Origin: an uncultured Selenomonadales bacterium | Lineage (GTDB): Bacteria > Bacillota > Negativicutes > Acidaminococcales > Acidaminococcaceae | Length of the DNA stretch: 34,029 bases | Assembly: GCA_900315925.1 (NCBI GenBank) | Contig: ONAV01000014.1 | Span: 1 to 34,029 of the forward strand | Direction of reading: 5' to 3' | Shown here: piece after piece, positions 16,199 to 25,172 of the stretch | Layout of the letters: the number at the start of each line of letters is the position of its first letter | Position numbering within the stretch: the first letter of the stretch is position 1 | Made by a program: the position numbers and the translations under genes | Notes under the pieces: model-generated | Databases searched by the model: none | The model's input: the letters and a program-made list of their open reading frames with translations, nothing else | Told to the model about the DNA's origin: nothing

Positions 16199-17377
16199 CT
16201 AAATTCCGGCCTGTTCTTTTAATGCTGCAGCTTTATCAGTGTGTTCCCACGGAACGTCGATATCGGTCCGCCCCATATGTCCGTAAGCAGCAGTCTGTTT
16301 GTAAATAGGACGGCGCAGATCCATGCTGCGGATAATACCCGTCGGGCTTAAGGAGAAGTTTTTGCGTACCAGTTCCGCAATCTTGTCGTCTGCAATGACG
16401 CCAGTACCAAAGGTATCCACCAAAACAGAAACAGGCTGCGCTACACCGATTGCATACGCCAACTGGATCTCACAACGTTTTGCCAGTCCTGCCGCCACAA
16501 TATTCTTCGCCACATAACGTGCCGCGTACGCAGCGGAACGGTCCACCTTGGAAGGATCCTTACCGCTGAACGCGCCGCCGCCATGACGGGCCATACCGCC
16601 ATAGGTATCCACAATAATTTTACGTCCTGTCAGACCGCTGTCCCCCTGGGGACCGCCAATCACAAAACGGCCGGTGGGATTGATAAAGTATTTGGTATTT
16701 TCATCCAGCAGTTCTGCAGGTACCACTTCCTTGATAACCAGTTCAATCATATCCTTGCGGATCTGTTCCTGGGTCGCATCGGGATCATGCTGGGTGGAGA
16801 TGACAACGGTATCCACACGCACCGGTTTTTCATCTTCATATTCTACCGTTACCTGGGTTTTTCCGTCAGGACGCAAATAGGTCAACGTTTTGTTCTTTCG
16901 AACTTCGGTAAGCCTGCGTGCCAGTTTGTGGGCCAGGGAAATCGGCAGCGGCATCAGTTCCGGTGTTTCATCACAGGCATAGCCGAACATCATGCCCTGA
17001 TCACCGGCGCCGGCTTCGTCTTCCGCAGCGGAACCTTCTTTTGCTTCCTTAGATTTATCTACGCCCATAGCAATATCACTTGACTGTTCGTCAATGGAAA
17101 TCAACACACCGCAGGTAGAACCATCAAAACCATATTTTGCCCTGTCATAGCCGATACCCAACACTGTTTCTCTGGCAATTTTGGGAATATCCACAAAACA
17201 GGTCGTCGAAATTTCACCTACGATATGGATCTGACCGGTAGCTACTACGGTTTCACAGGCAACCCTTCCATTAGGGTCTTCCGCTAAAATTGCATCCAGG
17301 ATCGCATCCGAAATCTGATCGGCAATTTTATCCGGATGTCCTTCCGTAACGGATTCAGAAGTAAATAATTTGCGCAT
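16199..17377 (-). CDS. metK: S-adenosylmethionine synthetase
   Basis: 392 residues, full length. MetK makes SAM from ATP and methionine. Signature motifs are present: [16 protein letters not shown] near residue 14, [12 protein letters not shown] near 120 and [22 protein letters not shown] near 265. It works in the cytoplasm as a tetramer. AAGGAAAGGAGC lies just before ATG 17377. Expression is under the SAM-I riboswitch and terminator at 17396-17552, so high SAM should shut the gene off. No rho-independent terminator is visible after the stop; the ccpN promoter lies immediately downstream. Confidence 0.98.
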   Translation of the reverse strand: MRKLFTSESVTEGHPDKIADQISDAILDAILAEDPNGRVACETVVATGQIHIVGEISTTCFVDIPKIARETVLGIGYDRAKYGFDGSTCGVLISIDEQSSDIAMGVDKSKEAKEGSAAEDEAGAGDQGMMFGYACDETPELMPLPISLAHKLARRLTEVRKNKTLTYLRPDGKTQVTVEYEDEKPVRVDTVVISTQHDPDATQEQIRKDMIELVIKEVVPAELLDENTKYFINPTGRFVIGGPQGDSGLTGRKIIVDTYGGMARHGGGAFSGKDPSKVDRSAAYAARYVAKNIVAAGLAKRCEIQLAYAIGVAQPVSVLVDTFGTGVIADDKIAELVRKNFSLSPTGIIRSMDLRRPIYKQTAAYGHMGRTDIDVPWEHTDKAAALKEQAGI

Positions 17378-17395
17378 TTTTATGCTCCTTTCCTT

Positions 17396-17430
17396 AAAAA
17401 AAGATGCCCTCGCACATGTGAGAGCATCTT
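17396..17430 (-). terminator. Riboswitch-controlled intrinsic terminator before metK
   Basis: AAGATGC pairs with GCATCTT (17401-17407 with 17424-17430), with further pairs CTC/GAG inside and an ACAT loop. Seven T follow on the minus strand (17396-17402). The 3' P1 strand of the riboswitch (17445-17450) lies 15 nt upstream. Confidence 0.9.
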
Positions 17431-17442
17431 AAAAATATTATG

Positions 17443-17552
17443 ATCTCATCTTGCGATTTCTCGTAAGGACTTAGCACCGTTTGACAATCTTGCAATTGCA
17501 ATGGTTGCTGCGGCTTCACTGGGCCAGTTCCCTCCACCGCTCGTGATGAGCT
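17443..17552 (-). promoter_or_regulatory. SAM-I (S-box) riboswitch aptamer controlling metK
   Basis: On the minus strand the S-box core is clear: GAGCGGTGGAGGGAACTGG, GGCCCAGTGAAGCCGCAGCAACC, then GGTGCTAAGTCC. P1 is formed by CTCATC (17545-17550) and GATGAG (17445-17450). Sequence downstream folds into the terminator at 17396-17430. SAM binding stabilises P1 and is expected to favour termination. Confidence 0.95.
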
Positions 17553-17571
17553 TTATTTAATTATCGTAACT

Positions 17572-17599
17572 ATTATAACAGAAATTTTTAGCAATGCAA
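17572..17599 (-). promoter_or_regulatory. Promoter of the metK transcript
   Basis: Minus strand: -35 TTGCAT (17594-17599), a 16-nt spacer and a perfect -10 TATAAT (17572-17577), placed just upstream of the riboswitch. Confidence 0.75.
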
Positions 17600-17695
17600 C
17601 CGTTTCACAGTAATTTCACAGCAGAAATGTTTTTCCGGTTTCAAAAAACAATTAACAATAAGCAAAAAATTAAAACAGTAACACTCTCAAACAGA

Positions 17696-18898
17696 TCAAT
17701 GCCGTTTTGCCATCACACGGTCCAGCAGGATGGAAGCGACCTCATCTTTGGAAAGAATCTCCAGTGCTTCCACCGTTCCGTCCGGATACAAAAACTTGAC
17801 AATGTTGGTATCCGTATTGAAGCCGGCGCCTTTCAGCGAAACATCATTGGCAACGATCATATCCAGATTTTTCTTTTTCACTTTATTCGCCGCATTCTCC
17901 AGCAGGTTTTGCGTTTCCGCCGCAAATCCCACTAAAAACTGTTGCTTTTTCATACCGCCCAGTGTTTTCAAGATATCAGGATTTTGATCCATCACGATGG
18001 TCATTCCGTCTTCCGGGTGAATTTTTTTGATTTTCTGATCCGCTACAGAGCGCGGCTTAAAATCAGCAACCGCGGCAGCTTTGATCACAATATCCGTATC
18101 CGGATACACGGCAAGACAGGCATCCAGCATCTGCTGCGTCGTTTCCACCCGAACTACTTTCGCATAGGGCGGCGGCGTCAAAGCGGAAGGACCTGTGATC
18201 AACGTCACGTCCGCACCCCGCAACAAAGCCTGTCTGGCGATGGAGTAGCCCATCTTTCCACTGCTCCGGTTCCCTACAAAGCGCACCGGATCAATCGGTT
18301 CACGGGTACCGGCCGCTGTAACCATTACTTTCAGGCCACGCATATCGCCTTCCCGCTGTGCCAGAAAGCGCTCAAGATACGCAATGATTTCCGGAACTTC
18401 CGGCAGACGGCCGGCGCCGGATGTACCGCAGGCCAGTTCCCCGCTGGCGGGTTCCATAACGGTAATTCCCCTGCTGACCAGTGTTTTCAGGTTATCCTGA
18501 GTAGCAGTATTCTCATACATGCCCGTATTCATAGCCGGACATACGATTTTCGGGCAGGAAGCTGCGAGGAGTACCGTACTTAGCAAATCATCAGCCAGAC
18601 CGCAGGCCATTTTAGCAAGAATATTCGCGGTAGCCGGCGCCACCAGGAGCAGGTCCCCCCAGTTTGCCAGGGCAATGTGCTCTACGTTAAATTCATCCCG
18701 TCCGTCCCACATGGTAACGGCACACTTGTGCCCGCTGATTTCAGCAAAAAGCAACGGGGAAACGAATTTCGCCGCATGCTCCGTCATGACAACACGAACC
18801 TCGGCTCCCTGTTTCCGCAGCTTGCTGACAAGGTCAACCGCTTTAAAAATGGCAATACCGCCTGTTACGCCAAGAACAATCTTTTTCCCTTTCAGCAT
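17696..18898 (-). CDS. coaBC: Bifunctional phosphopantothenoylcysteine decarboxylase / phosphopantothenate-cysteine ligase
   Basis: 400 residues; catalyses two steps of coenzyme A synthesis. The N-terminal CoaC flavoprotein half (1 to about 180) shows VTGGIAIFKA, the catalytic-His segment NVEHIALANWGD, the PAMNTGMYENTA motif and the flexible-flap Cys in ELACGTSGAGRLPEVPEI. The C-terminal CoaB half (about 185-400) shows VTAAGTREPIDPVRFVGNRS, KAAAVADFKP and KIKK. The frame extends to 18949, but ATG 18898 is the start: GGAG (18907-18910) is 8 nt upstream, and the longer version would overlap rpoZ. It is the last gene of the yicC-remA-gmk-rpoZ operon, 13 nt after rpoZ. 17600-17695 holds no visible terminator. 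Confidence 0.96.
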   Translation of the reverse strand: MLKGKKIVLGVTGGIAIFKAVDLVSKLRKQGAEVRVVMTEHAAKFVSPLLFAEISGHKCAVTMWDGRDEFNVEHIALANWGDLLLVAPATANILAKMACGLADDLLSTVLLAASCPKIVCPAMNTGMYENTATQDNLKTLVSRGITVMEPASGELACGTSGAGRLPEVPEIIAYLERFLAQREGDMRGLKVMVTAAGTREPIDPVRFVGNRSSGKMGYSIARQALLRGADVTLITGPSALTPPPYAKVVRVETTQQMLDACLAVYPDTDIVIKAAAVADFKPRSVADQKIKKIHPEDGMTIVMDQNPDILKTLGGMKKQQFLVGFAAETQNLLENAANKVKKKNLDMIVANDVSLKGAGFNTDTNIVKFLYPDGTVEALEILSKDEVASILLDRVMAKRH

Positions 18899-18911
18899 AA
18901 TCATTGCTCCA

Positions 18912-19100
18912 TTACTTTTTACGGGTATAGGTAATTTTTTTCTCGCCAACTTCCTTCAATGCGATGCTGACCTCTTTTCCGGGAAGAGACTGCCCCGGTT
19001 TTGTCAGTTCACGCGCACGTTTGGCAGCCAGTATAGCCAGAGTATACTTACTGTCAACCATTGTTGCCAGTTTATCAATTGAGGGACTCACCATGCTCAT
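18912..19100 (-). CDS. rpoZ: RNA polymerase omega subunit
   Basis: 62 residues, typical of short Firmicutes omega. The conserved [18 protein letters not shown] core for beta' binding occupies residues 17-34. GGAGG (19108-19112) is 7 nt before ATG 19100. It lies between gmk and coaBC in the conserved order. Confidence 0.93.
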   Translation of the reverse strand: MSMVSPSIDKLATMVDSKYTLAILAAKRARELTKPGQSLPGKEVSIALKEVGEKKITYTRKK

Positions 19101-19126
19101 AATTTTGCCTCCTGAAAATCAAATAA

Positions 19127-19759
19127 TTATTTTTCTGTATTCTGTAACATCTTATCAACCAAAAAATAGGTACGTCCAGCACGATAGCGTTCCGCTTCCA
19201 GCAATGTCAAAACACGCTTCGTTGCTTTTTCTGCCACATCATTGACGATAATATAATCGTACTCGCTGGCATAGCTCAGTTCGCTGGTTGCCGCTTTCAG
19301 GCGCTTTTCAATTACTTCTTCCGCATCCGTACCGCGTTTATAGATACGGGCGCGCAATTCTTCCAACGAGGGCGGCACCACAAAAATAAAAACGCCGTCA
19401 GGAAAAACCTTTTTAATCTGAAGCGCACCCTGGATATCAATTTCCAGCAAAACATCTTTGCCTTCATTCAGCAAATTCATTACGTAAGGCTTCGGCGTAC
19501 CGTAATAATTACCGTAAACCTGGGCGTATTCCAGCAGTTCGCCCCGGAATATCATGTCCTTTACCTGGGCAACGGTTTTAAAAAAATAATCCCGGCCGTC
19601 CACTTCCCCTTCTCTGGGTTCCCGTGTCGTAACGGAAACCGAATAGGAAAGCTCCGGCAGTTCTTTACGCAACAGACTGCATATCGTTCCTTTCCCGGCG
19701 CCGCTGGGTCCGGATACGACAAGCAACAGTCCCTGTGGTTTATCTGACTTGTTTTTCAT
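19127..19759 (-). CDS. gmk: Guanylate kinase
   Basis: 210 residues; phosphorylates GMP to GDP with ATP in purine nucleotide synthesis. The P-loop is [12 protein letters not shown] (about 14-25). GMP-binding residues lie in the [21 protein letters not shown] segment (about 40-60), and the lid lies at about 140-165. Its ATG overlaps the stop of remA by 4 nt (ATGA), indicating translational coupling. It precedes rpoZ by 26 nt. Confidence 0.97.
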   Translation of the reverse strand: MKNKSDKPQGLLLVVSGPSGAGKGTICSLLRKELPELSYSVSVTTREPREGEVDGRDYFFKTVAQVKDMIFRGELLEYAQVYGNYYGTPKPYVMNLLNEGKDVLLEIDIQGALQIKKVFPDGVFIFVVPPSLEELRARIYKRGTDAEEVIEKRLKAATSELSYASEYDYIIVNDVAEKATKRVLTLLEAERYRAGRTYFLVDKMLQNTEK

Positions 19760-20019
19760 TGTGGCTCCATCTCCTCCGTATCCGGATTAAACCGATTTGC
19801 GACTGTTTCCGGCTGTATCGCCGACAAGATTACATGGCTGCTGTCGGTGATGATAACAGCGCGTGTCTTTCTGCCATACGTGGCATCAATCAGCAGCCCT
19901 TTATCCCTCGCTTCCGAAATAACCCGTTTGACCGGCGCTGATTCCGGACTGATCACCGCAATGATGCGATTGGCAGAAACCATATTGCCAAAACCGATAT
20001 TGATCAACTGAATACTCAT
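19756..20019 (-). CDS. remA: RemA-family DNA-binding regulator (DUF370)
   Basis: 87 residues. Matches RemA/YlzA proteins: [29 protein letters not shown], then [22 protein letters not shown], with NRF near the C-terminus. RemA in B. subtilis activates biofilm matrix and osmoprotection genes and forms ring-shaped oligomers. In a diderm anaerobe the regulon is unknown. The gene sits between yicC (18 nt) and gmk (4-nt overlap), a conserved Firmicutes position. GGAG precedes ATG 20019. Confidence 0.93.
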   Translation of the reverse strand: MSIQLINIGFGNMVSANRIIAVISPESAPVKRVISEARDKGLLIDATYGRKTRAVIITDSSHVILSAIQPETVANRFNPDTEEMEPQ

Positions 20020-20037
20020 ACCTGCTCCTGTTCTACA

Positions 20038-20937
20038 TTATTCAATATTCTGGACCTGCTCCCGTATCTTTTCAATTTCGGCCTTTACGTCCACCACAAT
20101 TTTTGCCAGTTCAAAATCATTGGCTTTCGATGCAATGGTATTGGCTTCCCGGTTAAACTCCTGAACGAGAAAGTCCAGCTTGCGCCCAACCGGCTGGCCG
20201 GCATCTAAAATAACCCGGAACTGCCGGATGTGACTCTTCAGCCGCACAATTTCCTCTGTAATCGCTACCCGGTCTGCAAAAATGGCAACTTCCTGCAGTA
20301 CACGGTCCGGATCCGCCGTAATCTTTTTATCCGCCAGTAAAGCATCCAGCCGTTCGTTCAGCTTAGCCTGATACTCTGCTACCACCTGCGGAGAACGTTT
20401 TTCAATTTCCAGCACATTGCGTTCAATCAACTCCAACCGTTTATAGAAGTCTGCCGCAATATTATTGCCTTCTGCCTCCCGCATGGCCACCAGCGCTTCC
20501 ACCGCCTGGTCCACAGCCTGTTTAATCTTAGGCCAGTAAGCGTCGCAATCAAACAGTCCCTCTTTTGCTGTAATCACTTCCGGGCAACGCGCCAGATACA
20601 AAATTTCTGCCTGCTCACTGATGGACGGAGACGGGATGCCAATCGCCTTCCCTACCTCCTGCAGTGCATTGTGATAGGCTGCCGCCAGCGCTTTATCAAC
20701 AGTCACATTCACCGCGCCCTGATCCGTGTACCTGGCAGTCACAAAAACATCAATACGGCCTCTGGATACAGAAGCTAAAATCGTTTTCCGGATCTTGTCT
20801 TCCAACGGATTCAGAAAATGCGGCAAACGGATTGCCGTTTCATTATAGCGGTGGTTGACAGACTTGATTTCAATCGTAACAGAAAAGTTTTCCTCTTCAT
20901 AACATCCCCGGCCAAAGCCGGTCATGCTTTTAACCAT
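20038..20937 (-). CDS. yicC: YicC/YloC-family endoribonuclease
   Basis: 299 residues, normal for the family. The MVKSMTGFGRG start, IEIKSVNHRYNE near residue 22 and the C-terminal LDFLVQEFNREANTIASKAND near 255 are diagnostic. Family members have been described as endoribonucleases that affect small-RNA turnover; which RNAs are cut here is unknown. GGAGG is 8 nt before ATG 20937. It lies 17 nt after the unknown exported-protein gene and starts the conserved yicC-remA-gmk-rpoZ-coaBC block. Confidence 0.94.
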   Translation of the reverse strand: MVKSMTGFGRGCYEEENFSVTIEIKSVNHRYNETAIRLPHFLNPLEDKIRKTILASVSRGRIDVFVTARYTDQGAVNVTVDKALAAAYHNALQEVGKAIGIPSPSISEQAEILYLARCPEVITAKEGLFDCDAYWPKIKQAVDQAVEALVAMREAEGNNIAADFYKRLELIERNVLEIEKRSPQVVAEYQAKLNERLDALLADKKITADPDRVLQEVAIFADRVAITEEIVRLKSHIRQFRVILDAGQPVGRKLDFLVQEFNREANTIASKANDFELAKIVVDVKAEIEKIREQVQNIE

Positions 20938-20954
20938 TGTGTGGTCCTCCCATC

Positions 20955-21641
20955 TTAGCGGATTGATGCCGGATCCACATCAAAGCGGCGTTCTCCGCAA
21001 TATTTGTCAGAAATTAAAATGGAATACCGCTGTGACGGGTTAAACTGTGAACTGTCAAAATAAAACTGCATTTCAAGAACAGCAATTTTTTCTGTGTTTG
21101 CCTTGTTCTCTTCTTTTTTTTCATTCCTTGTCAGCTGTTTTCCGTCATCGGGTTGCGATCCGTTATTACCTTTTTCCTGCTTTGTAACACGGTTGATCAT
21201 CTCGTGATGTAAATACGTGGATGCATACGGCGCCAGCACGGTTTTATCCTGTACCAGTTTCACCGAATACTCTCCTTCCTGCAAAACAACAGGCGTATTC
21301 AGTCTTGCCCCGATCAGGGTAATTCCCTCATACTCCTGAATTGCTTTTCTGATTTCTGCCAGTTCCGGTACCCGCGAGTTTTCCACCTTATCCCGGGCAT
21401 GAATCGCGGCCAGCAAATACGGCGTATACACAAAAATCGTTTCATTCTGCCGGTAGGGGTTTTTCAAAGAGCGTTCCGGAATAAGCCAGGGATTGGTCAG
21501 CTGATACAGCGTTTGCTTATCCTGCTTGCTGGCAACTCCGTACTGGATTGCTTTCATCATATTTTCATCTGTCATGGGAGTCAGTGCAAAACACTGTGCC
21601 ACAAAGCTGCAAAATAAGAGCGTAAGGAAAACTTTTTTCAT
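20955..21641 (-). CDS. Unknown exported protein heading the yicC operon
   Basis: 228 residues; I do not recognise a family. Residues 1-20 form a signal peptide (KKVFLTLLFCSFVAQCFA, predicted cut after Ala 19 or 20) with no lipobox, so it is probably periplasmic or released. The mature part is a mixed alpha/beta-looking domain. Residues about 155-185 are a polar Lys/Glu/Asn linker (TKQEKGNNGSQPDDGK...), and a C-terminal segment ends RRFDVDPASIR. Two Cys remain in the full sequence outside the leader region at most, so extensive disulphides are unlikely. GGAGG precedes ATG 21641 and a promoter lies at 21713-21741. It is apparently co-transcribed with yicC 17 nt downstream, an odd partner for a set of cytoplasmic housekeeping genes. 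Confidence 0.75.
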   Translation of the reverse strand: MKKVFLTLLFCSFVAQCFALTPMTDENMMKAIQYGVASKQDKQTLYQLTNPWLIPERSLKNPYRQNETIFVYTPYLLAAIHARDKVENSRVPELAEIRKAIQEYEGITLIGARLNTPVVLQEGEYSVKLVQDKTVLAPYASTYLHHEMINRVTKQEKGNNGSQPDDGKQLTRNEKKEENKANTEKIAVLEMQFYFDSSQFNPSQRYSILISDKYCGERRFDVDPASIR

Positions 21642-21712
21642 ACCGATTCCTCCGAAAGATATTTTGAACGAAATATGATATACTTGATAATAAATACAGA
21701 AACTGTACCGAT

Positions 21713-21741
21713 ATTATAAACCATTGTGGAAATGAACGCAA
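21713..21741 (-). promoter_or_regulatory. Promoter of the exported-protein-yicC-remA-gmk-rpoZ-coaBC operon
   Basis: Minus strand: -35 TTGCGT (21736-21741), a 17-nt spacer and a perfect -10 TATAAT (21713-21718). The leader is about 65 nt. A plus-strand promoter for rqcH must also be in this 140-nt region, but I cannot pick one with confidence. Confidence 0.65.
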
Positions 21742-21781
21742 CCAAACAGTCAAATAAATTAAAGAAAAAGGAAGATACATT

Positions 21782-23533
21782 ATGAATTTGGAAGGTATTA
21801 CGTTACATTCACTGACAGCGTATCTGAAACAGGAAGTCACAGGAAGCCGGATTTACAAAATCGGAATGCCGTCAAATCATATGGTGTATTTTTCCCTGAA
21901 AAGGGAATCTGACACAATTCGTTTTATTATAGATGTCAACCCTGCCTCTCCCGCCATCCGGCTTACAACCGAAGCGCCGGACAATCCGCAGGAGCCTCCG
22001 GCTTTCTGCATGCTGCTGCGCAAACATCTGGAAGAAGGAAGAATTACCCGGATCCGTCAATATGGACTGGACCGTGTGATCGAACTGGAAATCAGCCTGT
22101 TAGGAAGAAGCAGTCAGATCCTTACAAAACAAATTATCATTGAACTCACAGGCAAAAACGCCAATCTGATTTTTGCGGAAAACGGAAAGATTCTGGACAG
22201 CCTGAAACATGTCAGCCCTTATATGAACTCCGTTCGTGTAATCCAGCCCGGATATGCCTATAACCCGCCGCCCCCACAGTCAGGTCTGGATATTTTGACC
22301 GAGTCCCCGGAAGCAATTGTTGCTGCCATACCCGATGAAGTGACCAGTTCTTTATGGAAGCAGCTGGTCAAAACAACCACCGGTATTGGCAAAGCTTCCG
22401 CTTTACAGCTGCTGTTGGCCGCAAACATTCCGTTAAATGCTACCTACCTTACACCCATGGACCGAAACCGTCTGATTTCCGTAATTACTGATTTACAAAA
22501 AAATCTAACAGATAATAATGCGGCGCAATCATTTACTGCCATTATCACCAAACGTAATCAGTGCCAGACCATTTTTCCTTACGAGATTACTTATGTTCCG
22601 GAAGACTGCCATTCTGAAATTTTCTCCGATATTAATGAAGCATTATGTTATGCAGCCCGGTTACAGCCGGCAAAACTTCCCGAGCAGGAAGTATTACAGA
22701 AAACAATTCAGTCCGAGTTACGAAAAACCGATAAAAAAATCAGCGTTTTGCAACAGGAGCTGTCCCTTTCCAACGATGCGGAAAGGTACCGTGTCATGGC
22801 CGACAGCCTGATGGCTGCACTGTATCAGATTCAAAAGGGAGCCGCTTCCTGCACGATTCCCAATATTTATGACGGCACGTCTCTTCCGGTAGCCTTGTCT
22901 CCCATACTGACCCCCGCTGAAAACGCACAGAAGTATTACAAAAAATACAATAAACTGAAACGGGCCCAGGAAGAAATCGCTATCCAGTTAGCCGAGACAA
23001 AGGAGATGCAGAACTATCTGGGGAGTGTGGAAGAAAGTCTGCATTTCGCAACCACGAGACAGGAAACGGAAGAGATTAAGGAAGAACTGCAAAAAGCAGG
23101 CATCCTTCCAGTTCCCAAACGAAAAACACCAATCTCTATCAAATCATCCCCTGTTCAAATTATATTTTCTGAGTCAACAACAATTTACATCGGCAAAAAC
23201 AATCGCCAAAATGAAGAAGTTACTTTCAAAATCGGTTCAGGCAACGATCTTTGGCTGCATGTACAGAAAATACCCGGCAGCCACGTATTACTGAAAACCA
23301 CCCTGCCCGAACCGGAACCGCAAGCGTTGGAAGCCGCCGTACAATTGGCCGCCTGGTTCAGCAAGGCCCGCGGCAGCAGCCAGATTCCCGTAGACTGTGT
23401 GCTCCGGCGTCATGTGAAAAAACCATCCGGTTCCAAACCGGGTTTTGTCATATTTACAAATCAAAAGACATTCTATACCACGCCGGACGAGGAATATATC
23501 AACCGCTTATTACAAAAGAACAAGGCGAAATGA
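21782..23533 (+). CDS. rqcH: Rqc2-homologue RqcH (NFACT family; FbpA/YloA)
   Basis: 583 residues. RqcH binds stalled, peptidyl-tRNA-obstructed 50S subunits and directs C-terminal alanine tailing in ribosome-associated quality control. NFACT-N is at about 1-180 and includes the functional Asp97-Arg98 pair in YGLDRVIELE, matching the DR motif needed for RqcH activity. Helix-hairpin-helix and coiled-coil parts lie at about 200-440 (QSELRKTDKKISVLQQELSL; NKLKRAQEEIAIQLAETKE). NFACT-R is at about 450-583 (GSGNDLWLHVQKIPGSHVLLKT). Older names call it fibronectin-binding protein. AAAGGAAG precedes ATG 21782. It is the only long plus-strand gene here, divergent from the yicC operon, as in many Firmicutes. 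Confidence 0.95.
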   Translation: MNLEGITLHSLTAYLKQEVTGSRIYKIGMPSNHMVYFSLKRESDTIRFIIDVNPASPAIRLTTEAPDNPQEPPAFCMLLRKHLEEGRITRIRQYGLDRVIELEISLLGRSSQILTKQIIIELTGKNANLIFAENGKILDSLKHVSPYMNSVRVIQPGYAYNPPPPQSGLDILTESPEAIVAAIPDEVTSSLWKQLVKTTTGIGKASALQLLLAANIPLNATYLTPMDRNRLISVITDLQKNLTDNNAAQSFTAIITKRNQCQTIFPYEITYVPEDCHSEIFSDINEALCYAARLQPAKLPEQEVLQKTIQSELRKTDKKISVLQQELSLSNDAERYRVMADSLMAALYQIQKGAASCTIPNIYDGTSLPVALSPILTPAENAQKYYKKYNKLKRAQEEIAIQLAETKEMQNYLGSVEESLHFATTRQETEEIKEELQKAGILPVPKRKTPISIKSSPVQIIFSESTTIYIGKNNRQNEEVTFKIGSGNDLWLHVQKIPGSHVLLKTTLPEPEPQALEAAVQLAAWFSKARGSSQIPVDCVLRRHVKKPSGSKPGFVIFTNQKTFYTTPDEEYINRLLQKNKAK

Positions 23534-23632
23534 TTATCCAAAATAATGTCATCTAACTGAAATGATTCAACACGATCCAATCCATGCAAATCGCCCTTAA
23601 TATGGTAAATATCATTTTTCAGCAGGAAGAAT

Positions 23633-23679
23633 AAAATACCGCAGCATTCAGAAAAAACTGAATCCCTGCGGTATTTTTT
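23633..23679. terminator. Bidirectional terminator between rqcH and the lipoprotein gene
   Basis: Outer stem AAAATACCGCAG / CTGCGGTATTTT (23633-23644 with 23666-23677), with an inner ATTCAG / CTGAAT stem and T-rich tails in both directions. It serves both convergent genes. The 99 bases from the rqcH stop to the hairpin show no gene I can support. Confidence 0.85.
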
Positions 23680-23694
23680 CATCTGAAACACAAC

Positions 23695-24498
23695 TTAATG
23701 TTTGGCTACAATTAACCTCGTCAGTTTTCCGTCCGTTAATTGCATAAACTGGTTATATTCATGCTTATGATCAGGCGTAGGATCGTACCGCATAATGATA
23801 AACTTTGGATCGGTACGATCGTCCAACGAAGCAAGTTTGCCTTTGTAACATTCCAGCACTTCTGCCTTTGTCATGCCAATCTGAATTCCGCTTCCCGTCT
23901 TGTACCCATTTCCGGTCATATAATACGCATCCGGTCCATAGGACGGCGGCAACGGTTTTCCATCGGTTTCACCATGATCCCTGATTTCGTTGAACACAAG
24001 ACCGGAATACTTAAATTCTGTTAAGCCGGCGGTCTGCTTCTTCTCAATCGGTTCTCCCAGTATCACCGCAATTTCTTTCCAGCGGCATCCGATGCCGACA
24101 CCCATCACAGCATCGCCTTTAATTTTTGGAGCAACAGCAGCTTTCATCCATTCTACATGATCCTGTTTCAATGTTTTACGTAATTCTTCAGTTTCAGATT
24201 TAAATTTGGCGTCCGCCTTTCCATACTTTTCGCCCAATTCTTTCAGCCTGTTGTCTATTTGTTCCAAACCAGCTTTGTGTTTGTGTGCTAACTCATCGAT
24301 TGCTGCGTCCAGCGCCTTTCCTTCCAAACCTTCCGGAATTTTAATCAGTTGAACCTGTTTCAGTTCATCCAAAATCTGCGCTTTTTCCTTATTATATTTT
24401 TCTTCTTCCCCACAACCCGTAACAAACATTGCTGCCGTAATCAGAAAAAACATACATAAAAACAACAGCCTGCGACGGGATCCTTGCAAACAATTCAT
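23695..24498 (-). CDS. Unknown lipoprotein with coiled coil and BamE/SmpA-like C-terminal half
   Basis: About 267 residues. The signal peptide ends in a lipobox (MFVTGC), so Cys about 31 would be lipidated. Residues about 35-110 are strongly helical and charged, likely a coiled coil (KYNKEKAQILDELKQ ... EELRKTLKQDH). The second half contains two segments of the form G-I-G/M-(x)-E-(x)-LG/YKG: GVGIGCRWKEIAVILGEP and IQIGMTKAEVLECYKG. These resemble the short helix motif of the SmpA/OmlA/BamE fold, though the match is only suggestive. The frame continues upstream to 24573, but ATG 24498 is chosen because AAAGG lies 9 nt before it and the signal peptide starts there. No partner outer-membrane assembly gene is nearby. 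It lies 129 nt after the 133-residue membrane-associated gene on the same strand. Confidence 0.75.
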   Translation of the reverse strand: MNCLQGSRRRLLFLCMFFLITAAMFVTGCGEEEKYNKEKAQILDELKQVQLIKIPEGLEGKALDAAIDELAHKHKAGLEQIDNRLKELGEKYGKADAKFKSETEELRKTLKQDHVEWMKAAVAPKIKGDAVMGVGIGCRWKEIAVILGEPIEKKQTAGLTEFKYSGLVFNEIRDHGETDGKPLPPSYGPDAYYMTGNGYKTGSGIQIGMTKAEVLECYKGKLASLDDRTDPKFIIMRYDPTPDHKHEYNQFMQLTDGKLTRLIVAKH

Positions 24499-24627
24499 TT
24501 GTTCCAACCTTTCAGGATCAATCCGGAAGCTCTGCCAAACCCGTTTGCCCATGTATCTGCAACAAGCATACAAACAAAGAAAAGCAGAATGTTCCCTTAA
24601 AAAATATAAATCAGAATGACCTTCCGT

Positions 24628-25029
24628 TTATACCTCTTCTCCTGAAGGAGCTGCTTTATGCGGCATCAGGTTTACCCATTTCACAAACTCATCCTGATCC
24701 AGCTGTACCACAAACCGTAATCCATTTTCCATCTGGGCAGCCACCACGTGCCAGGTTTTGTTGTCCCCGCCAAGAATCGCGCCGGCCAAAGCACCCAACG
24801 GGCCAAAAATAGCCAGTCCTACGATACCCCAGCCAAGGCTGAACTTCTTTTCGTTTTCCTGCGTCACTTCTTCATAAAACGAAATATTGTCTTTAATGCC
24901 GATTTTCTCTGAAGAAAAAATACCGGTAGAAACATTTAACACAAAATCATTGTTTAACAAACCCGGAGTTATCAGTTCAGCCTTAACCTCTTCCTGCTGA
25001 CTGTCCGTACCGCCTAAATATTTTGCCAT
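24628..25029 (-). CDS. Unknown small protein with one glycine-rich hydrophobic segment
   Basis: 133 residues, not recognised. It has no signal peptide. A single hydrophobic glycine-rich stretch at about 67-88 (GIVGLAIFGPLGALAGAILGG) could insert in a membrane or form a glycine-zipper helix. The flanks are polar: an N-terminal half rich in beta-type residues (NNDFVLNVSTGIFSSEKIGI), and a C-terminal half with WHVVAAQMENGLRFVVQLDQDEF resembling a small beta domain. AAAGGAGG lies 7-8 nt before ATG 25029, a strong site. It may be transcribed with the downstream lipoprotein gene. The spacer 25030-25172 holds A+T-rich sequence with TATAAT-like stretches but no unambiguous promoter. Confidence 0.75.
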   Translation of the reverse strand: MAKYLGGTDSQQEEVKAELITPGLLNNDFVLNVSTGIFSSEKIGIKDNISFYEEVTQENEKKFSLGWGIVGLAIFGPLGALAGAILGGDNKTWHVVAAQMENGLRFVVQLDQDEFVKWVNLMPHKAAPSGEEV

Positions 25030-25172
25030 ATCGGATTATCCTCCTTTACTTCCCTACATTGAGTTCATTATTTTAATCTTATTTTATGCTCTTGCTATAG
25101 CGATATTATTATAACATTATCAAACAGTTAATATCTTGACTTTTATGTGAAAAGATTTTTGAAAACCGGATG

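Noticed and set aside
23473-23691. 72-codon minus-strand frame with a WYL-like looking stretch (HIKGDLHGLDRVESFQLDD)
   Set aside because: It crosses the bidirectional terminator and overlaps the 3' end of rqcH antisense. The resemblance is too short to support a gene or remnant.
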